Shown here in pieces: positions 54,653 to 63,370 of a DNA stretch of 64,000 nucleotides. The DNA is from JBAXQQ01 sp037131695 (lineage in GTDB: Bacteria > Armatimonadota > Hebobacteria > CAIYQO01), in assembly GCA_964638715.1 (NCBI GenBank), contig CAZWZF010000001.1, positions 1-64,000 on the forward strand. The letters run 5' to 3'. Under the pieces are notes generated by a model, which worked only from the letters and a program-made list of their open reading frames with translations, was not told the DNA's origin and made no database searches. Each line of letters opens with the position of its first letter. The first letter of the stretch is position 1. A program made the translations under genes and the position numbers.

Positions 54653-54713
54653 AAACTTTCCAGTGAATTTGTCTTACCATATTTTGCAGGATTTTAGTAA
54701 ATCAAGTAGAAGT

Positions 54714-54742
54714 TATAATATAATCAGATTTTCTGATTATAT
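54714..54742 (+). promoter_or_regulatory. fabG promoter with an 11-bp inverted repeat over the -10 region
   Basis: Two overlapping TATAAT boxes (54714-54719 and 54719-54724) meet a perfect 11-bp inverted repeat (54718-54728 and 54732-54742, 3-base spacer). Its centre lies at the expected start of transcription, which fits a repressor operator, or else a leader hairpin. The -35 is weak. AAGGAG follows before the ATG. Confidence 0.55.
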
Positions 54743-54763
54743 AAAGATTAAGGAGCATTGGTA

Positions 54764-55522
54764 ATGGCAACCACCATTGACTTAAGCGGACAAGTCGCGT
54801 TAGTAACCGGCAGTCGCCGCGGATTAGGCAAATCAATTGCGATGAAATTGGCTGAAGCCGGAGCAGATATTGTGATTAATGATATCGCAATGGGACAAGA
54901 AGAAGCTGAAGCAACAGCAGCAGAGATACGTGCCATGGGACGCCGGGCAATTGCGGTTTGTGGCGATGTATCTAAACCTGAAGATGCAACAGAATTAATT
55001 GATAAAGCCTGGGCTGATATGGGTAAAATTGACATTCTCGTTAATAATGCTGGAATAACCAGAGATAATTTATTAATCCGCATGAGTGACGATGAATGGC
55101 AGAGCGTAATAAATATTAATCTTTCCGGCGCATTTTACTGCACCCGCGCAGCAGCAAAAAAGATGATGAAAGCACGTTATGGCCGCATTATAAATATCGC
55201 GTCAGTTATTGGTTTAATGGGTAATGCAGGTCAAACAAATTATGCAGCCTCAAAAGCCGGCTTAATTGGCATGACAAAATCAAATGCTAAAGAATTAGCT
55301 GCTCGTGGCATTACTGTGAACGCTATAGCACCTGGTTTTATTGTCAGCGCAATGACTGACAAGTTAAATGATGAACAAAAATCAAAAATGCAGGCACAAA
55401 TCCCATTAGACAGATTCGGGACAGCCGAAGATGTTGCAAATGCAGTAGTATTCTATGCAAGCCCGTTAGCGGGATACACCACCGGTCACGTTCTCAACGT
55501 AGATGGCGGAATGGTAATGTAA
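54764..55522 (+). CDS. fabG: 3-oxoacyl-[acyl-carrier-protein] reductase
   Basis: About 252 residues from the ATG at 54764 (AAGGAG 8 bases upstream; a TTG at 54758 is too close). ALVTGSRRGLGKSIA is the NADPH site, ILVNNAGITRDNLLIRMSDDEW is the FabG-specific stretch, and NYAASKAGLIGM carries the catalytic YxxxK. VNAIAPGFI and HVLNVDGGMVM complete it. It reduces 3-oxoacyl-ACP in fatty acid synthesis. No other fab genes are near. Ends at a strong terminator. Confidence 0.93.
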   Translation: MATTIDLSGQVALVTGSRRGLGKSIAMKLAEAGADIVINDIAMGQEEAEATAAEIRAMGRRAIAVCGDVSKPEDATELIDKAWADMGKIDILVNNAGITRDNLLIRMSDDEWQSVININLSGAFYCTRAAAKKMMKARYGRIINIASVIGLMGNAGQTNYAASKAGLIGMTKSNAKELAARGITVNAIAPGFIVSAMTDKLNDEQKSKMQAQIPLDRFGTAEDVANAVVFYASPLAGYTTGHVLNVDGGMVM

Positions 55523-55529
55523 TAAATCA

Positions 55530-55563
55530 CCCCCGTGACACCTTAATCACGGGGGATTTTTTT
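55530..55563 (+). terminator. Rho-independent terminator of fabG, ending at the mnmE start codon
   Basis: CCCCCGTGA (55530-55538) pairs with TCACGGGGG (55547-55555) around 8 bases, then A and seven T residues (55557-55563). The mnmE ATG begins at 55567, 11 bases after the stem. Confidence 0.9.
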
Positions 55564-55566
55564 CTT

Positions 55567-56934
55567 ATGATTTCTCAACAAAACACAGATACGATAACCG
55601 CTATTGCCACTGCACCCGGGGAAGGAGCAATAGGCATTATCAGGATATCTGGCAAAGATTCACACAAAATAGCAATTGAAATCTTTAGAAGAAAAAACGG
55701 CCAGCAAATAATTTCTCCACAATACTTCCGCCAATATTACGGCTTTATTATTAATTCTGATGACAAAATAATTGATGAATCCCTATTATGCCTGATGCGT
55801 GCTCCACGCAGTTATACTTGTGAAGATACTGTTGAAATAAGTATTCATGGCAGTATAGCTTCTCAGGAAGAAACTTTATCGTTAATTTTAAAAATGGGAG
55901 CACGTTTAGCTGAACCAGGTGAGTTCACTATGCGTGCCTTTATAAACGGGAGAATAGATCTTACACAAGCAGAAGCTGTTGCAGATATTATCTCTGCTAA
56001 AACGTCAGTCGGGCTTCGTGCTGCACAGGAAAGATTATCTGGAAAATTAGGAGATAACATTAGGCGTATTCGCGGTGAATTAATCCAGATGTTATCCTTT
56101 TTAGAAGCTGCTATCGATTATTCTGAAGATGATATAACTTTTTTAACTACATCAGAAATTAAGTATAAATTGACTTTTATAAGGCAAGAAATCAGTGATT
56201 TAGTTAATTCATATAAAAGCGGTAAAATCCTTCGGGAAGGTGCAAAAATAGCTATCATAGGACTTCCAAACTCTGGAAAATCAAGTTTGTTAAATTATCT
56301 GCTTGGTGAAGCGCGTGCTATAGTAACACATCTTCCAGGTACTACAAGAGATACCCTGGAAGAGCAGTTAATTATAGGCGGTTTACCTGTCAGATTAGTT
56401 GATACCGCTGGCATACGCGATACTGATGATTTGGCAGAGAAAATTGGTGTTGAAAAATCAATATCGGCTATGAATAGCGCAGATATAATAATAGCGGTAA
56501 TTGATGGATCAATAGAAACTTCTCTGGACGCAACAACTTTTTTAAAATCTATACCAACAGAAAAATCCATTATTGCCATAAACAAATCAGATTTGCCTTC
56601 TAATGTAGAATTAACAGCAGTTAAAGGAAATATTGTAAAAATATCCGCAATAACCGGCGATGGTATTCCTGAATTAGAAAAGAAATTATATGATTTAGCA
56701 TTAGGTAGCAAAACTGATTTTGCAGGATTGCCCAATATACGCACACATGAAGCCGCGATGAAAGCTTTGGAATCAATTGATGAAGCAATTATCTCTCTCA
56801 ACAATAGTGCTTCAGAAGATTTACTTTCAGTTGATATAACTGCCGCGGCTGAATACCTTGGTGAAATCACTGGAGATAATGTGCGAGATGAGATAATAAG
56901 CGAGATTTTCAGCCGGTTTTGTGTGGGAAAATAA
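55567..56934 (+). CDS. mnmE: tRNA uridine-34 modification GTPase MnmE
   Basis: 455 residues. DTITAIATAPGEGAIGIIRISG starts the tetrahydrofolate-binding domain; the inserted G domain has GLPNSGKSSLLNYLL (G1), DTAGIRDT (G3) and INKSD (G4); the C-terminus ends FCVGK, carrying the invariant Cys. With MnmG it adds carboxymethylaminomethyl to U34. The start is canonical, but there is no Shine-Dalgarno: the U-tract of the fabG terminator precedes the AUG directly, so expression needs read-through or an unusual start. Confidence 0.96.
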   Translation: MISQQNTDTITAIATAPGEGAIGIIRISGKDSHKIAIEIFRRKNGQQIISPQYFRQYYGFIINSDDKIIDESLLCLMRAPRSYTCEDTVEISIHGSIASQEETLSLILKMGARLAEPGEFTMRAFINGRIDLTQAEAVADIISAKTSVGLRAAQERLSGKLGDNIRRIRGELIQMLSFLEAAIDYSEDDITFLTTSEIKYKLTFIRQEISDLVNSYKSGKILREGAKIAIIGLPNSGKSSLLNYLLGEARAIVTHLPGTTRDTLEEQLIIGGLPVRLVDTAGIRDTDDLAEKIGVEKSISAMNSADIIIAVIDGSIETSLDATTFLKSIPTEKSIIAINKSDLPSNVELTAVKGNIVKISAITGDGIPELEKKLYDLALGSKTDFAGLPNIRTHEAAMKALESIDEAIISLNNSASEDLLSVDITAAAEYLGEITGDNVRDEIISEIFSRFCVGK

Positions 56935-57024
56935 CTTTAATTCATTTCTCGTTTCTAAGCATATATAAATTATTTGCTGATTTAGTTATGTATTTGATAA
57001 GATATGGTCAGGAGTTAACTTTTA

Positions 57025-58038
57025 ATGTCTATAACATGTTCGCGATGTCAAGCTGAAAATAACGATGTAAAATATGCCTGCTGGAATTGTTGGGCAGTGT
57101 TGCCGCGTCAGTTATCTGAGGAAGACCTGTTGGCAGAAGCAACAAAAGGTAAAGGAAACAAAAAAACATCTCCCATAATAGAACCATTACAAGATGAGAC
57201 ATTAGATGTTACTGCGATTATCCCACCACAACCTGAACAAAAGAAAGGTGGACTATTTGGCGGTCTCGGAAAGAAAAAAGTTACCGAACAACCAGCACCT
57301 GCTGAAGAATTGACAGATATGTTTGCCGACTTCGCAGAGTCAGAGAAAGTCGATACTGCTACAGCGGCAGCAATTACAGAAAATGAAGATATATTTGCAC
57401 CATTAAGTGATAATGTAGAATCACCAGAGACAGTTGAAATTGTTCCAGAACCAGTTAAAGAGAAAAAAGGGTTATTTGGATTTGGTTCTAAAAAGCCAGT
57501 TGTTCCCGCTGTTACGCCTGAAGACACATCAATTGCACCAGTTAAAGGCGAAATATCAAAACCGGAAAAGAAACCATTATTAAGTTTCGGCAAGAATAAA
57601 TCTTCTATCGTTGAACCTGTTCAATCAGCAGAACCTGATGCGTCAGAAGTTCAACCTGTAATATCTGAAATCATTATTCCAGACATTTCACCAATAGTGC
57701 CGGATTCAGCAGTGCCTGACATCTCACCAGTTGTACCAGAAACCCAACCTGTTTCAACTGCACCAGTAATCAATAATGAGCCAATTCTCTCATCATCAGA
57801 AATAATTAACATTGAACCTTCCAATGATACAACACCTGCCGAAACAATAAGCACGGCATCAACAATAGAACAAGAAGTTCCATTTGATTTCGATTTTAAG
57901 GCTGAAGTTGAAAAAGTATTTGGAGGTACTAACCAGGATTCGACAAAACCTGCAACACCTCAACCAAATAGACCGAAGAGAATCAGGCCGGTTCGTGAAG
58001 AAGATGGCGGGTTAAAACGTCCCAAACGACCCCAGTAA
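57025..58038 (+). CDS. Zinc-ribbon protein with long low-complexity tail, unknown function
   Basis: 337 residues. An N-terminal zinc ribbon, C5-SR-C8 and C19-WN-C22, is followed by a disordered Pro/Glu/Ser/Val-rich region. Three similar basic Gly/Phe motifs recur: KKGGLFGGLGKKK (73-85), EKKGLFGFGSKK (146-157) and EKKPLLSFGKNK (181-192), each in a Pro/Glu context. The C-terminus is basic (RPKRIRPVREEDGGLKRPKRPQ). CAGGAG lies upstream of the ATG. The pattern suggests a scaffold with repeated short linear motifs. No family recognised. Confidence 0.65.
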   Translation: MSITCSRCQAENNDVKYACWNCWAVLPRQLSEEDLLAEATKGKGNKKTSPIIEPLQDETLDVTAIIPPQPEQKKGGLFGGLGKKKVTEQPAPAEELTDMFADFAESEKVDTATAAAITENEDIFAPLSDNVESPETVEIVPEPVKEKKGLFGFGSKKPVVPAVTPEDTSIAPVKGEISKPEKKPLLSFGKNKSSIVEPVQSAEPDASEVQPVISEIIIPDISPIVPDSAVPDISPVVPETQPVSTAPVINNEPILSSSEIINIEPSNDTTPAETISTASTIEQEVPFDFDFKAEVEKVFGGTNQDSTKPATPQPNRPKRIRPVREEDGGLKRPKRPQ

Positions 58039-58051
58039 AAATGAGTATTAT

Positions 58052-59533
58052 ATGACCAATAAACCTTTAAATGTAATTGTCATTACTTCTGATGAAATGC
58101 GTGGCGATTGTCCGAGTTTTATGGGTAATCCTGATTGCCTAACACCTTATTTAGATGAACTCGCGTCAAAGTCAGTAGTATTTGAAAATCATTTTGCCAA
58201 TCACGGAAAATGCCTTCCCTCTTGTATCGGTATGTTAACCGGCAGATACTCTCATACTGATGGATTTAGAACTGTTAATGTTGAGAACTTACTCCCGGAA
58301 ACCGACCCTTGTTTTGTGAAAAAATTGCGCAGCATCGGATACAAAACAGCGGTATTTGGACATAATCACATGTGGGAAAACTTCTGGGGTGACGATAGTT
58401 CTCCAAGCAGTATTGCAGATTATCATTAATTTTGCAATGATGAATACAAAGAAATCCTCAATAAAGAATGGCCATCAGAACAGGATGGTAAATATGAACC
58501 GCTGGAATTATCTAACCATAAATTAGATTATGGAGGTAGAATTACAGGTTCTCGCAAAGGCTTTATTGATGACAATAAAATTGAGCAAGCTATACATTAT
58601 ATAAAAGATGGACGAGACCGTGAAAAACCATTTTATTTACATCTTGTAATAGGGTTGCCACATCCACCGTATCAAATAGAAGAACCTTACTTCAGCATGT
58701 ATAACCGAGAAGAAATCACGCCTTGGCCCCATGAACTACCTGCTAACGCACCATTGAATATGCAAATGATGAAAAAATATCGCACAGAAGATGAGATATC
58801 TGACATTGCTTGCAAGGAAATTCAAGCTGTATACTATGGGATGATAAGCAAAGTGGACAATATGTGCGGCCGATTATTTAAAGTTATTGAAGATGAAGAG
58901 TTAATGGAGAACTCAATTATTATATTTTGGGTTGACCATGGTGATTTTGCCGGTCAATATGGTTTAGTAGAGAAATGGGATACCAGTATGAATGATTGTA
59001 TCCTGCATGTACCACAGATATTATATGCACCTGGTCTACCGCAAGGAAAACGAATATCGAGTTTAACTGAACATGTAGATATTGCCCCTACGATTCTTGA
59101 CATTTTAGATATCGAACAGGATTGGGGAATTCACGGAAAATCTTTACTTCCTGTTATTGATGGAATATTTGAAAAAGATGCAGTATATGCTGACGGTGGA
59201 CATGAAGATGAGATGCACACCCGATTCTCTTACGATAAAAAAATACCTGATGACGATAAAAATAAACCGTTAAATGCAAAGCAGGTTACGTATCGCGAAA
59301 ATCCTGACAGTATGGCACGTACATCAATGGTACGAACTAACGAATGGAAGATGGTCATCAGGTTGCGAGGAGGCAATGAATTATATAATATGGTAAAAGA
59401 CCCTTATGAAATGAATAATTTATGGGGAGATTCAACATATAATGCGGTTATAATGGAATTGCAACAAAAAATGATAGAATGGAACCTGCGCACGTATACA
59501 GATCGACCAAGACAAGAATTTGTTGGTGCGTAA
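58052..59533 (+). pseudogene. Sulfatase, interrupted by an in-frame stop and missing the maturation Arg
   Basis: One reading frame of 494 codons runs from 58052 to 59533, with a single TAA at 58427-58429 (codon 126). The parts before and after it (restart at 58430) are in the same frame and together give a sulfatase: NVIVITSDEMRGD, TPYLDELASKSVVFENH, HMWENF, then LVIGLPHPPYQ, VDHGDFAGQYGLVEKWD, HVDIAPTILDIL. The signature that formylglycine-generating enzyme reads, CxPSR, is CLPSC (Cys54-Cys58; TGT where CGT would be Arg). Two inactivating changes make a decayed gene likely. A sequencing error at the stop would leave the Arg loss unexplained. Confidence 0.8.
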
Positions 59534-59547
59534 TGTATTAGACAAGC

Positions 59548-61104
59548 CTATTTGCTTGCAGTTAACATCTTTTGCTGAAGTACCTGAAATTCCGTTGATA
59601 AATAAGTTTCTCCATTTATCGGTGCTATTAAAACAGCCATCTTTTTGCTTGCTGATATCTTTTTGCCATTATCCAACCCCATAACATAAATCCCGGTTGA
59701 ATAAGCATCTGCTTCAGTAGCAGTCAGTGCTACTACCGTTACCGACAACATATCATTAACCGACTTGCCAGTTCGGGGGTCAACAATGTGAGAAACAGGA
59801 ACTCCTGCTATTGATAATCCCCTGGCATAATCAGCAGATGTCGATATCGAACCAGCAACTAATTTAACTTCAGCCAATCTGTTATTGATATTCCAAGGAT
59901 CATGCGGATTACGAATATCAATTGTCCAAAATTCCTGTTCTGGTGGCAATCCAATTACTAACACCTGACCACCAAAATTTAATAACGCAGATTTTATGCC
60001 ATGTTCTTTTAATATTTTAGCAGCTTTATCTAATGCATAACCTTTCGCTATACCTCCGAAATTGGCTTTAACACCAGGTGTTTGCGAAAATACAGTTTTA
60101 TTATTATCATCAATAATTAATTTTGATATACCTACCGAGTTTTTCGCTTTTTCAATTTCTTCAGTTGTTGGCATTACATTTCTAATTTCAGCAGTTTTCC
60201 AAATTGATATTAATGGTGCCGCTGTAACATCAAATGCACCATTTGTTTCTTGAGTTATTTCATTACATTTTGATAATAATTTAATATAGTCTTCACTGAC
60301 CTTAACAGGTAAATTGCTGGCAGTATTCACCCTGGAAGCGTCGCTATCTGGTTTATATACAGAGAATATATCTTCTAATCGTACTGTTTCATCAAAAGCA
60401 GCATTAATTGCGCTATTAGCAGTTTCACTGTTATCTGCATAAACCTGCAACTCTAATAAAGTTCCCATCAGATACCGCGCACGTGCATAAGGTTTAACTA
60501 CTGAAGTCATTAATGGTATGACATATGAAGACATCGACGCGGTTTTCTTCGGTTTCGGGACAGCTTTTTTTTCTATTGGTGCAATTACGGTTAAGCAAGC
60601 AAGATTTATACGAACACTATCTGTAAGGTTTCTGCAACTTATTGTTGCACCTGCAATATTATTTATATCTTCTTTCACTTTAATTTTATTATTGCTTGAT
60701 TTGTTTTTATACTGCACTAAAAAATCTTTATTAGTTATTTCGCTGCCGATATCTTCATTATAAGACATCACTTCAACCGATCTGATTGTTCCATTCAGAT
60801 TAACTACTAACAAAAACTGAAAAGAAGCCAATTTGCTGCGAGTATCTGCAATTACAGCAAAACCAGTTATTTTTTTCTTCAATACTCCGGTATAGTAAGT
60901 AAATTCACCTGGTGAAGAATCTATTTTTGCCAATGTGCATATTTTTTTCTTTTGCTCTGCAGAAAAAGTTACTTTCTTTGGAATTACTTTATCATTTTTT
61001 GGAAATGCTAATTTAAGTGCCGCATCATTAGTTAAATAAACAGTAGAGTTGCCAAATATAAATGCCAACACCAACATAGAAACAAATAGACAAAATCGAC
61101 GCAT
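59548..61104 (-). CDS. Exported FMN_bind-ApbE fusion (flavin transferase with its own target domain)
   Basis: About 518 residues from the ATG at 61104 (AAGGA upstream; a TTG at 61152 is rejected). A signal/anchor segment (FCLFVSMLVLAFIFG) is followed by an FMN_bind domain (about 60-180) with the flavinylation motif AGATIS (target Thr154), like NqrC/RnfG. From about 209 to the end is an ApbE domain: YLMGTLLELQVYADN, RLEDIFSVYKPDSDASRVN, GGIAKGYALD and SADYARG. ApbE attaches FMN from FAD to a Thr in such motifs outside the membrane. The fusion of enzyme and target suggests self-flavinylation. It is near lptB, 21 bases away, on the same strand. No NQR/RNF genes are present. Confidence 0.85.
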   Translation of the reverse strand: MRRFCLFVSMLVLAFIFGNSTVYLTNDAALKLAFPKNDKVIPKKVTFSAEQKKKICTLAKIDSSPGEFTYYTGVLKKKITGFAVIADTRSKLASFQFLLVVNLNGTIRSVEVMSYNEDIGSEITNKDFLVQYKNKSSNNKIKVKEDINNIAGATISCRNLTDSVRINLACLTVIAPIEKKAVPKPKKTASMSSYVIPLMTSVVKPYARARYLMGTLLELQVYADNSETANSAINAAFDETVRLEDIFSVYKPDSDASRVNTASNLPVKVSEDYIKLLSKCNEITQETNGAFDVTAAPLISIWKTAEIRNVMPTTEEIEKAKNSVGISKLIIDDNNKTVFSQTPGVKANFGGIAKGYALDKAAKILKEHGIKSALLNFGGQVLVIGLPPEQEFWTIDIRNPHDPWNINNRLAEVKLVAGSISTSADYARGLSIAGVPVSHIVDPRTGKSVNDMLSVTVVALTATEADAYSTGIYVMGLDNGKKISASKKMAVLIAPINGETYLSTEFQVLQQKMLTASK

Positions 61105-61173
61105 TATTTTTCCTTGAGGATTAAGATATATTATTATATGTAAAAACGACAAAAACTAAACAGATTTACAAAA

Positions 61174-61905
61174 TCACATTGAGAATCGGTCACCGAGATA
61201 ATATTTTTGTGCATCCGGATCGTTAATAATATCAGCAGCATTGCCATGTGTAAGTATTTTTCCTTCAAAACAAATATAGCTGCGTTCGGTAATAGTCAAT
61301 GTTTCGCGAACATTATGGTCAGTTATCAATACCCCAATACCACGGTCTCGCAAATGAATTACCATATTTTGTATCTCTTCAACAGCCTTCGGGTCAACTC
61401 CAGTAAATGGTTCGTCAAGTAGAATATATGCAGGTTCACAAACAAGAGTACGGGCAATCTCTGCTCTACGTCTTTCACCACCACTTAATAACCCTCCCTG
61501 GGTATGTCGACGTTCAGTAAGACGAAACTCTTCCAATAATTTATCAGTTTTTTCTTTTCGCTCAATTTTAGAAACACCACGCATTTCCAGCACACTTAGT
61601 AAATTGTCTTCCACAGTCAATTTACGAAAGATAGATGCTTCCTGCGGTAAGTATCCTAACCCCAATCGGGCACGACGATACATGGGCAGATTAGTGATAT
61701 CTTCATCACCGAGAAAAACACGACCAGAATTTGGACGTATTAAACCAGCTATCATATAAAAAGTTGTTGTTTTGCCAGCACCATTTGGACCTAAAAGACC
61801 GACTATTTCACCAGGCTTCATATCAATAGAAATTTCATCTACAACAGTTCTTTGACCATACTTTTTAACCAAATTTTCAGCTCTTAATACTCCAACATCA
61901 GCCAT
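61174..61905 (-). CDS. lptB: Lipopolysaccharide export ABC transporter ATP-binding protein
   Basis: About 243 residues from the ATG at 61905 (GAGGA 8 bases upstream), beginning LRAENLVKKYGQRTVVDEIS. GPNGAGKTTTFYMIAG is Walker A, YLPQEASIFRKLTVEDNL the Q-loop stretch of LptB, LLSGGERRRAEIAR the signature, YILLDEPFTGVDP Walker B and TDHN the H-loop. LptB powers LPS extraction with LptF/LptG. It overlaps the OstA-like gene by 8 bases, a common lptA-lptB order. Confidence 0.95.
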   Translation of the reverse strand: MADVGVLRAENLVKKYGQRTVVDEISIDMKPGEIVGLLGPNGAGKTTTFYMIAGLIRPNSGRVFLGDEDITNLPMYRRARLGLGYLPQEASIFRKLTVEDNLLSVLEMRGVSKIERKEKTDKLLEEFRLTERRHTQGGLLSGGERRRAEIARTLVCEPAYILLDEPFTGVDPKAVEEIQNMVIHLRDRGIGVLITDHNVRETLTITERSYICFEGKILTHGNAADIINDPDAQKYYLGDRFSM

Positions 61906-62455
61906 TTGCTTTATCCTCGCCACCACTAACATCGCCATCTTTTACGGTTAATTTGCCTGTCTTCTGGTTATAAATAATCGTTTTTCCCGTAACAACAGTT
62001 TTCTCACCGGTATCTTTATCTATTGAAGTTAAAATTGGCATCACTTTTTTACCATTAATTTCAGCAGATTCCATCTTTAGCTGCGCTTCATCATCTTGCA
62101 TAAAGTATGTAATTATTGGAGCTTCACCATTTATAGATAAAGGTGAATTATTCTTATCAGTAGGTGTAGTTACCATTGAAACTTTAACATTCCCAGAAGC
62201 ACGAACCATTGTGGTATTTTTTGCGCTATTAGAATCAGAAGTTATTTTATCACAAGTCAATTTTGTAGAATTATAATTTGTTTTAAATATTACATTTCCA
62301 GAGTAAACTTGAGTCTTTAAGTTTAAATCAATTTCCATTTCATCTGCAGTAATTCTAAATGGTGGTAAAGAAGTTTTTTTCTTAGCTTGCTCACCAGCAC
62401 AGAACGACATTAACAACGAAAACAATAAAATTATTACCAGTAATAAATTACGCAT
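61898..62455 (-). CDS. LptA/OstA-like periplasmic LPS-transport protein
   Basis: About 185 residues from the ATG at 62455 with AAGAGAG upstream. A signal peptide (LLLVIILLFSLLMSFCAGEQ) precedes an OstA/LptA beta-jellyroll domain: PFRITADEMEIDLNLKTQVYSGNVIF, SNSAKNTTMVRASGNVKVSM and GKTIIYNQKTGKLTVKDG. LptA carries LPS across the periplasm. Overlapping lptB supports the call; LptC is less likely. A lipoprotein form is possible (FCAG) but not required. Confidence 0.85.
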   Translation of the reverse strand: MRNLLLVIILLFSLLMSFCAGEQAKKKTSLPPFRITADEMEIDLNLKTQVYSGNVIFKTNYNSTKLTCDKITSDSNSAKNTTMVRASGNVKVSMVTTPTDKNNSPLSINGEAPIITYFMQDDEAQLKMESAEINGKKVMPILTSIDKDTGEKTVVTGKTIIYNQKTGKLTVKDGDVSGGEDKANG

Positions 62456-62526
62456 CAAATTATCTCTCTTTTAAATATTTTGTCTTGCTTATTATACCAT
62501 TTTCAGATAAATTGGTCAGATATCCA

Positions 62527-62565
62527 TAAAAAAACCGCCTGTCATATATAAAAAGACAGGCGGTT
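62527..62565 (-). terminator. Terminator of the first pseudopilin gene
   Basis: On the minus strand, an 11-bp stem (62555-62565 with 62533-62543) is followed by a U-run (A-run 62527-62534 on plus). Its stem sequence is the same as that after the second pseudopilin gene, which suggests the gene and terminator were duplicated together. Confidence 0.9.
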
Positions 62566-62585
62566 ATTATTAGACCAGTTCAGAT

Positions 62586-63095
62586 TTATATAGACCCATA
62601 GTCAATACCATCCGTTGTAGTTCCAAATGTATTCACCCATACTTTACCAGTTGTCTTGTCATACACCCAGTGAGCAGCGGTTGATGGTACCGTGGCTGCT
62701 GTTGGTGCAGCAGTACCAGCTACTTCTGATACCGCAGAGGTGATAAATGGATTTTTAGGAATACCGGCATTGGTACCGACACCACCCTGCTGGCGCATAT
62801 ATGGACCTTTGTAAGTAGTCGCTACACTTACGGCAGCTGTTCCATCATAACCCTGGGCACCAGTAGATTTTACCATATCTTCTAATGTATTTGGATAGTA
62901 GCCGGTATCTCCCTGGAACTGCTCAAGCGCATTGCGAATCATTCCAAGGTTCGCTTTCATAGTTGACTCTTTAGCCTTGACGCTTGCACTTGCCAATTTC
63001 GGGATTACGATCAAAGCCAGAATCGCAATAACAATAATGACGATCATTAATTCAATGAGTGTAAACCCGCGACGGGATTTCGGTGATGAAAACAT
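62586..63095 (-). CDS. Type II secretion/type IV pilus-like major pseudopilin (GspG type), copy A
   Basis: 169 residues. The prepilin leader SRRGFTLIELMIVIIVIAILALIVIPKLA is classic (cleaved before Phe by prepilin peptidase, then a hydrophobic helix). The C-terminal half (SVATTYKGPYMRQQGG, NPFITSAV, HWVYDKTTGKVWVNTFGTTTDGIDY) fits the calcium-binding GspG fold. It is nearly the same as copy B. Pseudopilins polymerise in the periplasm to drive secretion. GGAGGGG lies upstream. Other Gsp genes are not in the window. Confidence 0.93.
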   Translation of the reverse strand: MFSSPKSRRGFTLIELMIVIIVIAILALIVIPKLASASVKAKESTMKANLGMIRNALEQFQGDTGYYPNTLEDMVKSTGAQGYDGTAAVSVATTYKGPYMRQQGGVGTNAGIPKNPFITSAVSEVAGTAAPTAATVPSTAAHWVYDKTTGKVWVNTFGTTTDGIDYGSI

Positions 63096-63124
63096 GATGT
63101 TTCCCCTCCATTTATATATTTTAA

Positions 63125-63219
63125 GTTAAATCGCAGATTTAACGCTATTATCAGATTTTTACTTTATCATTATTCCATAAGATTTTTCTAATTTACCATA
63201 ATTTAAAAAAAAGTTTCAG
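63125..63219 (-). promoter_or_regulatory. Promoter and leader hairpin of pseudopilin copy A
   Basis: On the minus strand: weak CTGAAA -35, TGG-TAAATT -10 (63190-63195), an 11-base gap, the block ATGGAATAA (63170-63178), then an 8-bp hairpin (63125-63132 with 63136-63143, 3-base loop), then the Shine-Dalgarno. Copy B has the same layout, although the hairpin sequences differ. Confidence 0.55.
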
Positions 63220-63265
63220 ACCAATAATATTATAGATAATAAAAAGCTTCTCTTTTATTTTGCTA

Positions 63266-63314
63266 TTTATATCCATTTATCATATATATTATATTTATGA
63301 TAAATGGATATAAA
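63266..63314. repeat. 19-bp perfect inverted repeat between the pseudopilin genes
   Basis: The arms 63266-63284 and 63296-63314 are exact reverse complements around an 11-base loop. Two bases away is the terminator of copy B, so the region makes tandem hairpins in the minus-strand transcript. AT-rich arms and no T-run: a terminator is not the only possibility. Confidence 0.7.
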
Positions 63315-63316
63315 AT

Positions 63317-63349
63317 AAACCGCCTGTCCTATTAAAAGACAGGCGGTTT
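63317..63349 (-). terminator. Terminator of the second pseudopilin gene
   Basis: 12-bp stem (63338-63349 with 63317-63328) sharing its sequence with the terminator of copy A, followed on the minus strand by UUU-like AU-rich sequence. It lies 22 bases after the stop. Confidence 0.85.
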
Positions 63350-63370
63350 ATTTTTCAGGATAGTTCAAAT

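Noticed and set aside
56295..56870. Minus-strand open frame of 191 codons
   Set aside because: Antisense to the conserved mnmE G domain; Ser/Ile-rich with no start signal.
57108..57593. Minus-strand open frame of 161 codons
   Set aside because: Antisense to the low-complexity zinc-ribbon protein; reflects its composition.
58427..58429. Stop-codon recoding in the sulfatase
   Set aside because: TAA is not a known selenocysteine or pyrrolysine codon, other genes in the window end in TAA, and the maturation motif is also damaged.
58052..59533. Frameshift in the sulfatase
   Set aside because: Both parts lie in the same frame; 225 bases (75 codons) separate the base after the stop from the next ATG and they read sensibly.
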